From: Yinghuangia sp045039925
Lineage (GTDB): Bacteria > Actinomycetota > Actinomycetes > Streptomycetales > Streptomycetaceae
Reading direction: 5' to 3'
Assembly: GCA_045039925.1 (NCBI GenBank)
Contig: CP108400.1
Coordinates: 2,418,001-2,482,000, forward strand
Length of the DNA: 64,000 nt
Of this stretch, positions 23,777 through 32,316 are shown piece by piece. Made by a program: the position numbers and the translations under genes. The number at the start of each line of letters is the position of its first letter. Positions within the stretch are counted from its first letter, which is position 1. The notes under the pieces are model-generated. The model did not search any database. It was not told the origin of the DNA and worked only from the letters and a program-made list of their open reading frames with translations.

Positions 23777-26074
23777 ATGGTCGGCAAACCACCGGTCGCA
23801 GACGTCGACGACAGCGGTATGACGGTGGGGGCGCCGAAGCGGTACGCCGCGGGCGTGCCCGCGGTCCTGGCCTCGCTCAAGCACGCCGGCCGCGAGATGG
23901 GCGTACGCCGCAGCGCGCTCACCCTCCTCAAGGTGAACCAGAAGGACGGCTTCGACTGCCCGGGCTGCGCGTGGCCCGAGGGCGAGCACCGCAGCCCGAT
24001 CGGCGAGTACTGCGAGAACGGCGCGAAGGCCGTCGCCGAGGAGGCGACGCTGCGGCGGGTGCCGCCGGAGTTCTTCGCGGCGCACTCGGTCGCGTCGCTG
24101 GCGGAGCGCACCGACTTCTGGCTGGGGCAGCAGGGGCGGCTCACCCACCCGATGTACCTGGCGGACGGGGCCTCGCACTACGCGCCGGTGGGGTGGGACG
24201 AGGCGTTCGGGATCATCGCGGAGGAACTGGCGGCGCTCGGTTCGCCGGACGAGGCGGCCTTCTACACGTCGGGGCGGACCAGCAACGAGGCGGCGTTCGC
24301 CTACCAGTTGTTCGTCCGGGCGTTCGGCACCAACAACCTCCCCGACTGCTCGAACATGTGCCACGAGTCGAGTGGTTCGGCGCTGAGCGAGACGATCGGC
24401 ATCGGCAAGGGCAGTGTGTCCCTGGAGGACATGCACCGGGCGGACCTGATCCTGGTGGTGGGCCAGAACCCGGGGACCAACCACCCGCGCATGCTGTCCG
24501 CGCTGGAGAAGGCCAAGCGCGCCGGCGCGCACATCGTGGCCGTCAACCCGCTGCCCGAGGCGGGGCTCATGCGGTTCAAGAACCCGCAGCGGCCGAACGG
24601 CATCGCGGGCCACGGCACGCCGCTGGCCGACGAGTTCGCGCAGATCCGGGTCAACGGCGACCTCGCGCTGTTCCGTGCGCTGAATCGATTGCTCCTGGAG
24701 GCGGAGGACGCCGCGCCGGGCACCGTGCTCGACCGCGCGTTCATCGACGAACACTGCGCCGGGTTCGACGGGTTCGCCGAGGACGTGCGCGGCACCGACT
24801 GGGACACCGTGCTGGCGGCGACCGGTCTCCCCCGGGCGCAGATCGAGCGGATCCACGAGCAGGTGCTGAAGTCCCGGCGGGTGATCGTGTGCTGGGCCAT
24901 GGGCCTGACGCAGCACCGCAATTCGGTGCCGACCATCCGCGAGGTCGTCAACTTCCTTCTGCTGCGCGGCAACATCGGACGCCCGGGAGCCGGGGTGTGT
25001 CCGGTACGCGGGCACAGCAACGTGCAGGGCGACCGCACGATGGGCATCTACGAGAAGCCGTCGGCGGCCTTCCTGGACGCGCTGGAGGCCGAGTTCGGCT
25101 TCGCGCCGCCGCGCGAGCACGGGCACGACGTGGTGGACACGATCCGGGCGATGCGCGACGGCCGCGTCAAGGTCTTCATGGCGGTGGGCGGCAACTTCGT
25201 GGCGGCGACGCCCGACACGGCCGCGACGGAGGCCGCGCTGCGCGGCACGGCGCTGACGGTGCAGGTGTCGACGAAGCTGAACCGCTCGCACGCGGTGCCG
25301 GGGCGGCGGGCGCTGATCCTGCCGTGCCTGGGGCGTACCGAGGCCGATGTGCAGGCGGGCGGCGCGCAGTTCGTGACCGTCGAGGACTCGATGAGCGCGG
25401 TCCACGCGTCGACGGGGCGGCTCGCGCCCGCGTCCCGCGAACTGCTCTCCGAGGTCGCGATCGTGTGCGGGCTGGCCGAACGCGTTCTCGGCGACCGGGT
25501 GGCGGTGCCGTGGCGGGAGTTCCGCGACGACTACGACCTGATCCGGGACCGCATCGAGCGGGTGGTCCCGGGGTTCGCGGACTTCAACCGGCGGGTCCGC
25601 GTGCCGGGCGGCTTCGTGCTGCCGCACGGGCCGCGCGACGAACGGCGCTTCCCGACGGCGACGGGCAAGGCCAACTTCACGGTGAACGCCCTGGAGGTGT
25701 TGCAGGTGCCGTCCGGGCGGCTGATCCTCCAGACGGTGCGGTCGCACGACCAGTACAACACCACCATCTACGGCCTGGACGACCGCTACCGGGGCATCAA
25801 GGCGGGGCGGCGCGTGGTGTTCGTGCATCCGGCGGACCTGGCGGAACTGGGCGTCGCGGACGAGGCGACGGTCGACCTGGTGAGCGAGTGGTCGGACGGT
25901 GTGGAGCGGCGGGCCCCCGGGTTCCGGGTGGTGGCGTACCCGACCGCGCGCGGGTGCGCGGCGGCGTACTTCCCGGAGACGAACGTGCTGGTGCCGCTGG
26001 ACAGTACGGCCGAGGTCAGCAACACGCCGACGTCGAAGTCTGTGATCGTGCGGCTGGAGTCTGTCGGGGTGTGA
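23777..26074 (+). CDS. FdhF/YdeP-type molybdopterin oxidoreductase
   Basis: A 765-residue bis-MGD molybdoenzyme of the YdeP branch. The N-terminus keeps a cysteine pair in DCPGCAWPEGEHRSP and a third Cys in GEYCENG. The molybdenum-site region is DCSNMCHESSGSALSE. Cofactor-binding motifs include VVGQNPGTNHPRML, GNIGRPGAGVCPVRGHSNVQG and, at the C-terminus, SHDQYNTTIYGLDDRYRG. Such proteins resemble formate dehydrogenase alpha subunits, but their physiological substrate is often unknown and YdeP is linked to acid resistance. ATG at 23777; a GGCGAGG stretch lies just upstream. It lies 49 bp after the flavohemoprotein gene on the same strand, so co-transcription is likely. Confidence 0.92.
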   Translation: MVGKPPVADVDDSGMTVGAPKRYAAGVPAVLASLKHAGREMGVRRSALTLLKVNQKDGFDCPGCAWPEGEHRSPIGEYCENGAKAVAEEATLRRVPPEFFAAHSVASLAERTDFWLGQQGRLTHPMYLADGASHYAPVGWDEAFGIIAEELAALGSPDEAAFYTSGRTSNEAAFAYQLFVRAFGTNNLPDCSNMCHESSGSALSETIGIGKGSVSLEDMHRADLILVVGQNPGTNHPRMLSALEKAKRAGAHIVAVNPLPEAGLMRFKNPQRPNGIAGHGTPLADEFAQIRVNGDLALFRALNRLLLEAEDAAPGTVLDRAFIDEHCAGFDGFAEDVRGTDWDTVLAATGLPRAQIERIHEQVLKSRRVIVCWAMGLTQHRNSVPTIREVVNFLLLRGNIGRPGAGVCPVRGHSNVQGDRTMGIYEKPSAAFLDALEAEFGFAPPREHGHDVVDTIRAMRDGRVKVFMAVGGNFVAATPDTAATEAALRGTALTVQVSTKLNRSHAVPGRRALILPCLGRTEADVQAGGAQFVTVEDSMSAVHASTGRLAPASRELLSEVAIVCGLAERVLGDRVAVPWREFRDDYDLIRDRIERVVPGFADFNRRVRVPGGFVLPHGPRDERRFPTATGKANFTVNALEVLQVPSGRLILQTVRSHDQYNTTIYGLDDRYRGIKAGRRVVFVHPADLAELGVADEATVDLVSEWSDGVERRAPGFRVVAYPTARGCAAAYFPETNVLVPLDSTAEVSNTPTSKSVIVRLESVGV

Positions 26075-26080
26075 GTCGTG

Positions 26081-26112
26081 GGTCCGCCCTCGCCACGCGA
26101 CGGGGGCGGACC
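26081..26112. terminator. hairpin between convergent genes
   Basis: Arms GGTCCGCCC (26081-26089) and GGGCGGACC (26104-26112) with a 14-nt loop lie between the converging molybdoenzyme and DUF5685 genes. Confidence 0.6.
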
Positions 26113-26122
26113 TGGTCGACCG

Positions 26123-27547
26123 TCAGCAGCCGCAGTCGCAACCGCAGTCGCAACCGTCGCCCTCGCCGCAGCAGCTGCAACATTCGCAGCAGCCGGGGTC
26201 GCAGTCGCAGTTGTTGCAGCAGCCCTGGCGCTGCTGACCGGTGCAGGGGTCGGTGAATTCGTCGCGGCAGCAGGCCTGGCAGGTGCAGCAGATGCCGACC
26301 CAGATCAGGCAGGCCACGAGCGGGTTGTGGCGGCGCCCGGGAGGGCGGCCGGGGCCGCCCGGACCGCCGGGCGGGGTGTTCCACGGACCGCCCGGCTGCT
26401 GCGGGTTCCAGCCGGGACCACCGGGCTGCTGCGGGCCGAAGGGATTGGGACCGCCGGGGCCGGCCGGAGGGGGCTGGTGGCCGGGCGGGCTCTGCGGCCA
26501 CGAGGCGGCGGGGGTGCCGGCCGCGGGCGCGGCGTCCGGAGAGACGGTGTCCGCGGGGAGCGCGACCGCCGGACCGATGAAGTCCGTGCCGGCGCTGACC
26601 ACCGACCCGACGCCGGGTGCGTCTTCGGCGCCGGTGCGGCGTGCCGAGCAGGAGTGCCCGCGCGACTTCTTCGGCACCGGGATCCCGGCGTGCTCGAACG
26701 TCCGGTCCACGGCCGCGTCCACCTCGTGCACCAGGAGTGTGTGCACGAGCCGCTGGTCGACGAAGGTGACGTCCCGCAGGGCGAGGCGGATGCCGTGCGC
26801 GGCGTCGCGGCACAGCCGGTACGCCTCGTCCGGACCGGTCTCGGTGGCCAGCAGCGGGTTCCAGGAGCCCGACTCGCGGTCCTCCCAGATGTCCTCGACC
26901 GCGTCGAGGAGGTGGGCGAGGCGGCCGAAGAGGCGGCCGGCCTCGGCGAGCGGCTCGGCGTTCCCGGGCCGCCCGGCCAGGACGGCGGTGTGCGCGAACG
27001 CGGCGGCGGTGGCGGTCTCGGTGGGCTCGGTGACGACGAGGACGGACGTGCCCGGTCCGGCCAGCGCCTCGATCTCCCCCTGGCGGCCGACCGCCTCGGT
27101 CAGCACGGCGGTGTCGAACCCGACGTCGTGGCCGGTGCCTTCGCCCTGCCGCGCCCAGCGCGACGCGATGCGCTTGGCGCCGCCGGCGACACCCTTGCGG
27201 GCGAACACGCCGTCGCGGTCCTCGACATGGTCCCGCATCTTCGCCGAGGCGAGCACCAGCGAGACGGCGGCGGCAAGACGCGCGCCCTCACCCTTGGCGA
27301 CCTGCGCGGTACGCATGCCGCGCAGGGGGCACGGACCCGCCTTGCGCCGCCCGGACGCGGCCTTCTCGGGCTCCGCCTGGGCCTCGACGAGGACCGAGAT
27401 GATCAGCCCGTCATAGTTCGTGGCGATGCGCGCGCCCTGCCCGTGGTCGTCGCGCAGCGCCAGGCACAGTCCGCACAGATGCGCCATCCACGCCTCGCGC
27501 AGCCCCTCGGTCAAACGGTGTCGGCACGGCCTGATGATCCCGAACAC
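26123..27547 (-). CDS. DUF5685 protein with cysteine-rich C-terminal tail
   Basis: A 474-residue protein. The first 290 residues match the actinobacterial DUF5685 family: VFGIIRPCRHRLTEGL, AHLCGLCLALRDDHGQGAR, TNYDGLIISVLVEAQ and KAGPCPLRGMRT, with conserved Cys/His that could bind metal. A Pro/Gly-rich linker (repeated PQQPGGP) follows. The last 60 residues begin with a hydrophobic segment CLIWVGICCTCQACC and continue as a run of more than 20 cysteines ending DGCDCGCDCGC. The tail suggests metal chelation or multiple lipid or disulfide links, but its role is unknown. Start: a GTG with GGAGG 7 nt upstream. Confidence 0.88.
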   Translation of the reverse strand: MFGIIRPCRHRLTEGLREAWMAHLCGLCLALRDDHGQGARIATNYDGLIISVLVEAQAEPEKAASGRRKAGPCPLRGMRTAQVAKGEGARLAAAVSLVLASAKMRDHVEDRDGVFARKGVAGGAKRIASRWARQGEGTGHDVGFDTAVLTEAVGRQGEIEALAGPGTSVLVVTEPTETATAAAFAHTAVLAGRPGNAEPLAEAGRLFGRLAHLLDAVEDIWEDRESGSWNPLLATETGPDEAYRLCRDAAHGIRLALRDVTFVDQRLVHTLLVHEVDAAVDRTFEHAGIPVPKKSRGHSCSARRTGAEDAPGVGSVVSAGTDFIGPAVALPADTVSPDAAPAAGTPAASWPQSPPGHQPPPAGPGGPNPFGPQQPGGPGWNPQQPGGPWNTPPGGPGGPGRPPGRRHNPLVACLIWVGICCTCQACCRDEFTDPCTGQQRQGCCNNCDCDPGCCECCSCCGEGDGCDCGCDCGC

Positions 27548-27815
27548 GCGTGTTCCTCCCCGTTGCCACTTGGATGCCGCCCCCGGCCTCCCTCGTCGGC
27601 CCGGCAATGGTGCCTCAGGGTAGCGATCACCGGGATCTCCCGTCGGCCTCCGGGGCGGGGCACGCAACGGCCGGGCCGCGGAACGGCGTTGCCCGCGCAC
27701 AGCAGACCAGCCCGGGGCGCGGCACCGCTCCGAGGCGGTCGCACCCAGGGCGTATTTGGCAGCATGTTGGCCGCCCGTTGACCGACTGTTGAAGGTCTTG
27801 GCGGGCTTGGCGGGC

Positions 27816-28355
27816 CTACCGTCCGGCGAGCAGGCCGACCAACCGGCGCACTTGCGCGTCGGCCCGGACGGCAAGCGTGCGGTACGTCTCGATGGGTTCG
27901 CCGAGCGGATCCGCCAACTCGTCGTCGGCGCGCGCCATGCGCCGTACGTCGCGCAGCGCGTCGACCTCGGCGACCCACTCGCGCAACGGGGCGTCGCCGC
28001 GCGGTCCGACCTTCTCGCCGAGCCGGGCCAGTTCGCCCAGCACGAACGCGCGCGGCTCGGCATCGGACGACCGCGCGGAGACGCCCCAGATGTGCTCGCG
28101 CGTCATGCCGAGTACGACGTCGGCGGCGTCCAGCATCTCGGCGGTCAGCTTGCGGCTCGTGTGGTCGTGCGCGGGCACGCCGTACTCGTCCAGCACCTGT
28201 GCGCTCTCGTCGGTCATCGGCGCCGAGCCCCAGCCGAGCGTGCCGGCGGACGCCACCGGCCAGTCGCCCAGCCCCGCCTCGGCGAGGTGGTGGCGCAGCA
28301 TGGCCTCGACCATCGGCGAGCGGCAGATGTTCCCGGTGCAGACAACAAGGATCAC
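27816..28355 (-). CDS. low-molecular-weight protein tyrosine phosphatase family protein
   Basis: A 179-residue phosphatase. The P-loop VCTGNICRSP, with the CX5R signature near residues 6-12, binds phosphate with the first Cys as nucleophile. A DP motif for the general acid is present at ADDELADPLGEP near the C-terminus. In actinobacteria these enzymes act on protein phosphotyrosine or arsenate-like substrates. The GTG at 28355 is the only start that keeps the P-loop at the very N-terminus; its ribosome site is weak. It lies downstream of the alpha/beta hydrolase gene on the same strand with a 98-bp gap. Confidence 0.92.
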   Translation of the reverse strand: MILVVCTGNICRSPMVEAMLRHHLAEAGLGDWPVASAGTLGWGSAPMTDESAQVLDEYGVPAHDHTSRKLTAEMLDAADVVLGMTREHIWGVSARSSDAEPRAFVLGELARLGEKVGPRGDAPLREWVAEVDALRDVRRMARADDELADPLGEPIETYRTLAVRADAQVRRLVGLLAGR

Positions 28356-28452
28356 GCGGTCACCGTACTGCCGCCCCGAGTCCCGGCCGTCGGCGGGACG
28401 CCCGATCGGGGCGGCCCGCCCGCCCGGCCGTCCGCGGTCCGTCTGCCGTCGG

Positions 28453-29295
28453 CTATCCGAGCTTGAGCATCGCCTCGCAGACTTCGCCGACCGCCGCGTC
28501 GGGGATCGCGGTGGCGGCCTCCTCGAGGACGAGCAGCCGTGCCCCGGGGATCTCGCGCGCGATCGCCTCGCCGTTGCCGACGGGGAAGAACGGGTCGCGG
28601 CGGCCGTGGACGACGAGCGTGGGGACCTCGATCTCGGGCAGGCGCTCGCGCCAACGGGGTGTGCAGTCGAGCCTGGAGAAGACCATGCCCAGCTGGTTGG
28701 CCATCTGGACCGGTGGCGCGGTGCCGGGCGTACGGTCCCAGATGCGCGCGGCGACCGCGTACGCGGCGACGGGGTCGTCGCCGAGGATCTCCGCGCCGGC
28801 GGCGGCGAACCGGGCAACCGCCTCGCGGTCGGTCCAGTCGGGCATCGGACCGGCGAACAGCCGGCCCATCGTCGCCTCGTCGTGGTCCGGGAGGTCGTCG
28901 TCCGGCGGGCCGGGGGCGACCGAGCGGGTGCCGACCAGGGTGAGCGCCGAGAACGCGCCGGAATGGTCGAGCGCGGCCACCTGGGCGACCATCCCGCCGA
29001 CCCCGATCCCCGCGAGGTGCGCAGGTCCGGCGCCGAGCGCGTCGGCGAGGGCCGCCGCATCGGCGGCGAGGCCGCGCAGGGTGTACGCGGGCGCCTCCGG
29101 GTCCGCCGTCGTCGACTCCCCGCTGTCGCGCAGGTCGTAGCGCACCACACGCCGCCCGCGGGCGGCGAGCCGCACGCACAGCGCGTCGGGCCAGGAGAGC
29201 ATCGTCGTCCCGCCCGCGAGCAGGACGAGTGGCGCGTCGTCGGCGCCGAACGATTCGATGCCCAGGGCGATCTCGTTGGCATGGACAGTGGTCAT
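28453..29295 (-). CDS. alpha/beta hydrolase-fold protein lacking catalytic Ser and His
   Basis: A 280-residue alpha/beta hydrolase by fold: an LLAGGTTMLSW oxyanion region, RVVRYDLRDSGES and VPTLVVHGRRDPFFPV with the acid residue kept. At the nucleophile elbow it reads HLAGIGVGGMVAQ, where relatives have Ser in G-x-S-x-G-G. Near the C-terminus it reads LLVLEEAATAIPDAA, where relatives have a Gly-His pair. Nucleophile and base are thus both missing, so hydrolysis by the usual mechanism is unlikely; it may bind a ligand or act as a non-hydrolytic homologue. Start: ATG 29295, ribosome site weak. Confidence 0.85.
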   Translation of the reverse strand: MTTVHANEIALGIESFGADDAPLVLLAGGTTMLSWPDALCVRLAARGRRVVRYDLRDSGESTTADPEAPAYTLRGLAADAAALADALGAGPAHLAGIGVGGMVAQVAALDHSGAFSALTLVGTRSVAPGPPDDDLPDHDEATMGRLFAGPMPDWTDREAVARFAAAGAEILGDDPVAAYAVAARIWDRTPGTAPPVQMANQLGMVFSRLDCTPRWRERLPEIEVPTLVVHGRRDPFFPVGNGEAIAREIPGARLLVLEEAATAIPDAAVGEVCEAMLKLG

Positions 29296-29542
29296 CGGGT
29301 CACCGGGAGAGGTCGTAGGTCGGGTGCGAGGTTTCGCGTCATGCCAGGACAGACCCGATCCGACGCCCGAACTCATCGCTCGCGCGTGAAGTGTGTTCGG
29401 ATTTCCATCTGGTCACGTCTGGCCTTCCCTGATCGTTTCTGTCACTGCGCTGGACTAGCATCGCCGTCCGCCACACATGAGCAACTGGTCTGTCGCACGC
29501 CTGACAACCGCGCGTGCGCCACGGGGGAACGGATTCACCGCC

Positions 29543-30703
29543 ATGTCGCACCGCGCTGCGTCGACCGCAAAAGGGCCCTTGGGGCCCTTCATGGGCCTCG
29601 TCATGATCGGCGTCGTCGCCGTCGGCGGGCTCGTCGGGTACCGGCAGTTCGTCGCCGACGACGGGGACGGCGGCTCGGACCGCAGCGCGCCGGTCTCGTC
29701 GGCGTCGGACAAGCCGTACCCGACCACCCCCACGCCCACGACCGCCGCACCGACGGTCCCGCCGCCGCCTTCCTCCGCCGCGCCGTCCACGTCCGCGTCG
29801 CCGACCGCCGCCGAGACCGGGCCGGGGTCGAGCACACGCGTACCCGAGTTGCAGGCCGCCGCCGAGCAGGCGACCGCGGGCAAGCCGCAGGCGTCCCTGG
29901 TGGCCCTGAACATCCACACGGGCGAGATCGTCGCGACCGTCGACCGCGACACCGGGATGTCGGGGGTGATCGCGCCGGGGTCCACGTTCAAGATCGTCTC
30001 GTCGGCGCTGCTGCTCAAGAAGGGTGTCGTCACCCCGAACTCCAAGGTGCCGTGCCCCAAGACCGCGGTGGCGGGGCAGAGCTTCCACAACCTCGGCAAC
30101 TTCGAGATCCCCGACGCCACGTTCCGGCAGGACTTCGCGCGGTCCTGCAACACCGCGTTCGTGGAACTGCGCTCGAAGATCGGCGACTCCGAGCTCTCCA
30201 CTTTCTCCACCGACTACTTCGGGCTCAACAGCGACGCATGGCAGGTCGGCGAGGGCGGGACCACCGACGGCACCGTGCCGGCGTCCACCGGCGACGCCGA
30301 CAAGGCGGCCCAGATGATCGGGCAGGGCTCGCTCAAGATGAACCCGATGACCATGGCGTCCGTCGTCGCCACCGCCGTCACCGGCAAGTTCCACCAGCCG
30401 ACCCTGGTCCGCGGCGGCGAGGTCTACAAGACGGGCAAGGCGCTCCCGGACAACGTGGTGTCCGGTATCAAGGACATGATGCGGGCCTGCGCGACCAGCG
30501 GGACCGCGGCCTCGACCTTCAAGGGCATGCCGGGCGTGGGCGCCAAGACCGGCACCGCCGAGGTCGGCAGCAGCGGCACCAACGGCTGGATGGTGGCCTA
30601 CCGGGGCGACATCGCGGTGGCCGTCGTCGTCATCGGCGGCGAGTCGGGCTCCGGCGCGGCGGGCCCGATAGTACGGAGCTTCCTGTCCGCCGTCCCGGCC
30701 TGA
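29543..30703 (+). CDS. short membrane-anchored penicillin-binding transpeptidase
   Basis: A 386-residue protein with a membrane anchor (PFMGLVMIGVVAVGGLVGY), a Pro/Thr/Ser-rich linker of about 75 residues and a transpeptidase domain. All three penicillin-binding motifs are present: STFK near residue 147, SCN near 200 and KTG near 334. It acts outside the membrane, cross-linking peptidoglycan or binding beta-lactams. The N-terminal dimerisation domain of class B enzymes is absent, so this is a minimal form. ATG 29543 is chosen because it places the membrane helix close to the N-terminus; ATG 29477 is possible. The gene converges on a secreted-protein gene. Confidence 0.9.
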   Translation: MSHRAASTAKGPLGPFMGLVMIGVVAVGGLVGYRQFVADDGDGGSDRSAPVSSASDKPYPTTPTPTTAAPTVPPPPSSAAPSTSASPTAAETGPGSSTRVPELQAAAEQATAGKPQASLVALNIHTGEIVATVDRDTGMSGVIAPGSTFKIVSSALLLKKGVVTPNSKVPCPKTAVAGQSFHNLGNFEIPDATFRQDFARSCNTAFVELRSKIGDSELSTFSTDYFGLNSDAWQVGEGGTTDGTVPASTGDADKAAQMIGQGSLKMNPMTMASVVATAVTGKFHQPTLVRGGEVYKTGKALPDNVVSGIKDMMRACATSGTAASTFKGMPGVGAKTGTAEVGSSGTNGWMVAYRGDIAVAVVVIGGESGSGAAGPIVRSFLSAVPA

Positions 30704-30772
30704 CCGTGCCCCTCGTCCAACGTGCGGCGATCCTGCCTTGCGAACGGACGGCGCGCCGCGTTTCCGCCCGGG

Positions 30773-32080
30773 TCAGGTCTGCGGGATGTACGCGGTGCAC
30801 GTGGTGAAGGCTTCGTTCACGACGCACTCGAACAGTTCGTTCCACTTGCTGTCGTCGTCGGCCGCGGCCTTGGCCAGCGTTGCGGCGCACGAGTCATCGG
30901 TGAGACCCCACAGGGAGCCTTCCGGCCAGCCGGCCTCGGCGGTGCGGTTCTGGACGGCGTCGAGGCAGGCCTGCGGCGGGTCGTAGGTCTTGACCTCTGC
31001 GAGGAACTCCAGGTACTTGGCGTCCTCCACCGACGTGGTCGACCCCGGGGTGCCCGGGGTGCCCGGTGTCGTGACCTGCTCCTGGAGCGTCCGCTGCGCG
31101 GCCTGCTTTTCCTCGGGCGTCGCGTTCGGGTTCTGGAGGACGACCACCGCCCCGTTGACGGCGTCGGCCTTCGTCCTCAGGATGTCCTCGATCTTCTGCT
31201 TGTCCTCGGGTTTCTCCGGCGCGGTCTCCGGCTCCTTGACGGCCAGCAGCCCGCCGGCAATGTCGTTGGAGCCCTTGAGGAGCTCTGCTCGGTTCGCCGG
31301 CGGCGGCTCTGTCAGGGCCAGGGACACGAAGAAGGCGAGTTTCGTGGCGGTCACCTGGTTCTTGGCCTGTTGATCCGCCGGCAGCGTCGGATCCTTGCTC
31401 AGCAACACCGCTTCGTTGAGACCGCGCGCGATGTTCATGTACACCGCCCTCTCGGCCGACGTCGACTTCAGGTCTTCGACCCCGGACAAGACCCGGTGGA
31501 GGCTGTCCATCATCAACGTGTAGTCGAACCTGTCCTGTGGCGACGCGGTCCGGTCGTAGATGACCTTCAGAGACGTGGCCAGCCCGTCCCCGAGTTGCGT
31601 CTTCACTTCGTCGGGCACTTCGAGCGCGGCTATTTGGGTCTTGATCTGGTCTTCGGTCACGCCGACATAGAACTCCTGCAATTCCTGCGGGGGTGTTGAC
31701 CCGCCTTCCGGAGGTGTGCCGCCCTCCGGAGGTGTGCCCGGTTCGCCTTGCGAGGGGGTACCCGGTTCGCCTTGCGAGGGTGTGCCCCCGTCGGGCGCGT
31801 TCGGCTGGTCGGGCTCGGGTGCGTCCGGCGCCTTTGGCTCGGGCTCGGGTGCGTCCGGTACCTGTGGCTCGGGTTCGGGTTCGGGTTCCTGCGGCTCCTG
31901 CGGTTCCGGCGGTTCCGGCGACGGCGGATTCGGCGGTTCGGGGGTCTCGGCGACGGGCGCGTTCGGAGCCTCGGGGACAGCGCCGGGCGCGGCGAACGCC
32001 GCAGTCGGGAACGCGACCGCGGCGGCCAGACACGAGGCGCCGACGAGGCGGGAGAGCTGTCGCCGGGCGGTTTTGGACAT
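30773..32080 (-). CDS. secreted Pro/Glu-rich protein, function unknown
   Basis: A 435-residue protein with a clear signal peptide (basic start, hydrophobic core, cleavage after AAFA). The next 100 residues are a low-complexity Pro/Glu/Asp region with repeats such as EPEPEP and a DNA repeat encoding GTPSQGEP. The remaining 300 residues are mostly helical, interrupted by TTPGTPGTPGSTT, and carry four Cys in the last 75 residues (ACLDAV, SCAATL, ECVVNE, TCTAYI) that probably form disulfides. I do not recognise the family. A cell-wall-spanning or surface role would fit the Pro/Glu stalk. Confidence 0.78.
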   Translation of the reverse strand: MSKTARRQLSRLVGASCLAAAVAFPTAAFAAPGAVPEAPNAPVAETPEPPNPPSPEPPEPQEPQEPEPEPEPQVPDAPEPEPKAPDAPEPDQPNAPDGGTPSQGEPGTPSQGEPGTPPEGGTPPEGGSTPPQELQEFYVGVTEDQIKTQIAALEVPDEVKTQLGDGLATSLKVIYDRTASPQDRFDYTLMMDSLHRVLSGVEDLKSTSAERAVYMNIARGLNEAVLLSKDPTLPADQQAKNQVTATKLAFFVSLALTEPPPANRAELLKGSNDIAGGLLAVKEPETAPEKPEDKQKIEDILRTKADAVNGAVVVLQNPNATPEEKQAAQRTLQEQVTTPGTPGTPGSTTSVEDAKYLEFLAEVKTYDPPQACLDAVQNRTAEAGWPEGSLWGLTDDSCAATLAKAAADDDSKWNELFECVVNEAFTTCTAYIPQT

Positions 32081-32316
32081 GGCGGATCCAGGTGCGTTCG
32101 AGAGGGGCGGCCGTGCCGGTGCCGGTTTGACACCTGCCGGGGCCGGAGGTCACCGGGTAGGACGGTTCACCCGTGCGCCCGATTGACAAGATCCACTCTT
32201 CGCCTCCTCGCGGCCCGTCGCAACTCAACCGGCACATCCGACGCAAGGGTGCGGCGTGACCAATGTCGTTGCCGCAGCCCATCGCCCCTGCCCCCGCCAT
32301 CTGACACGATGACAAG

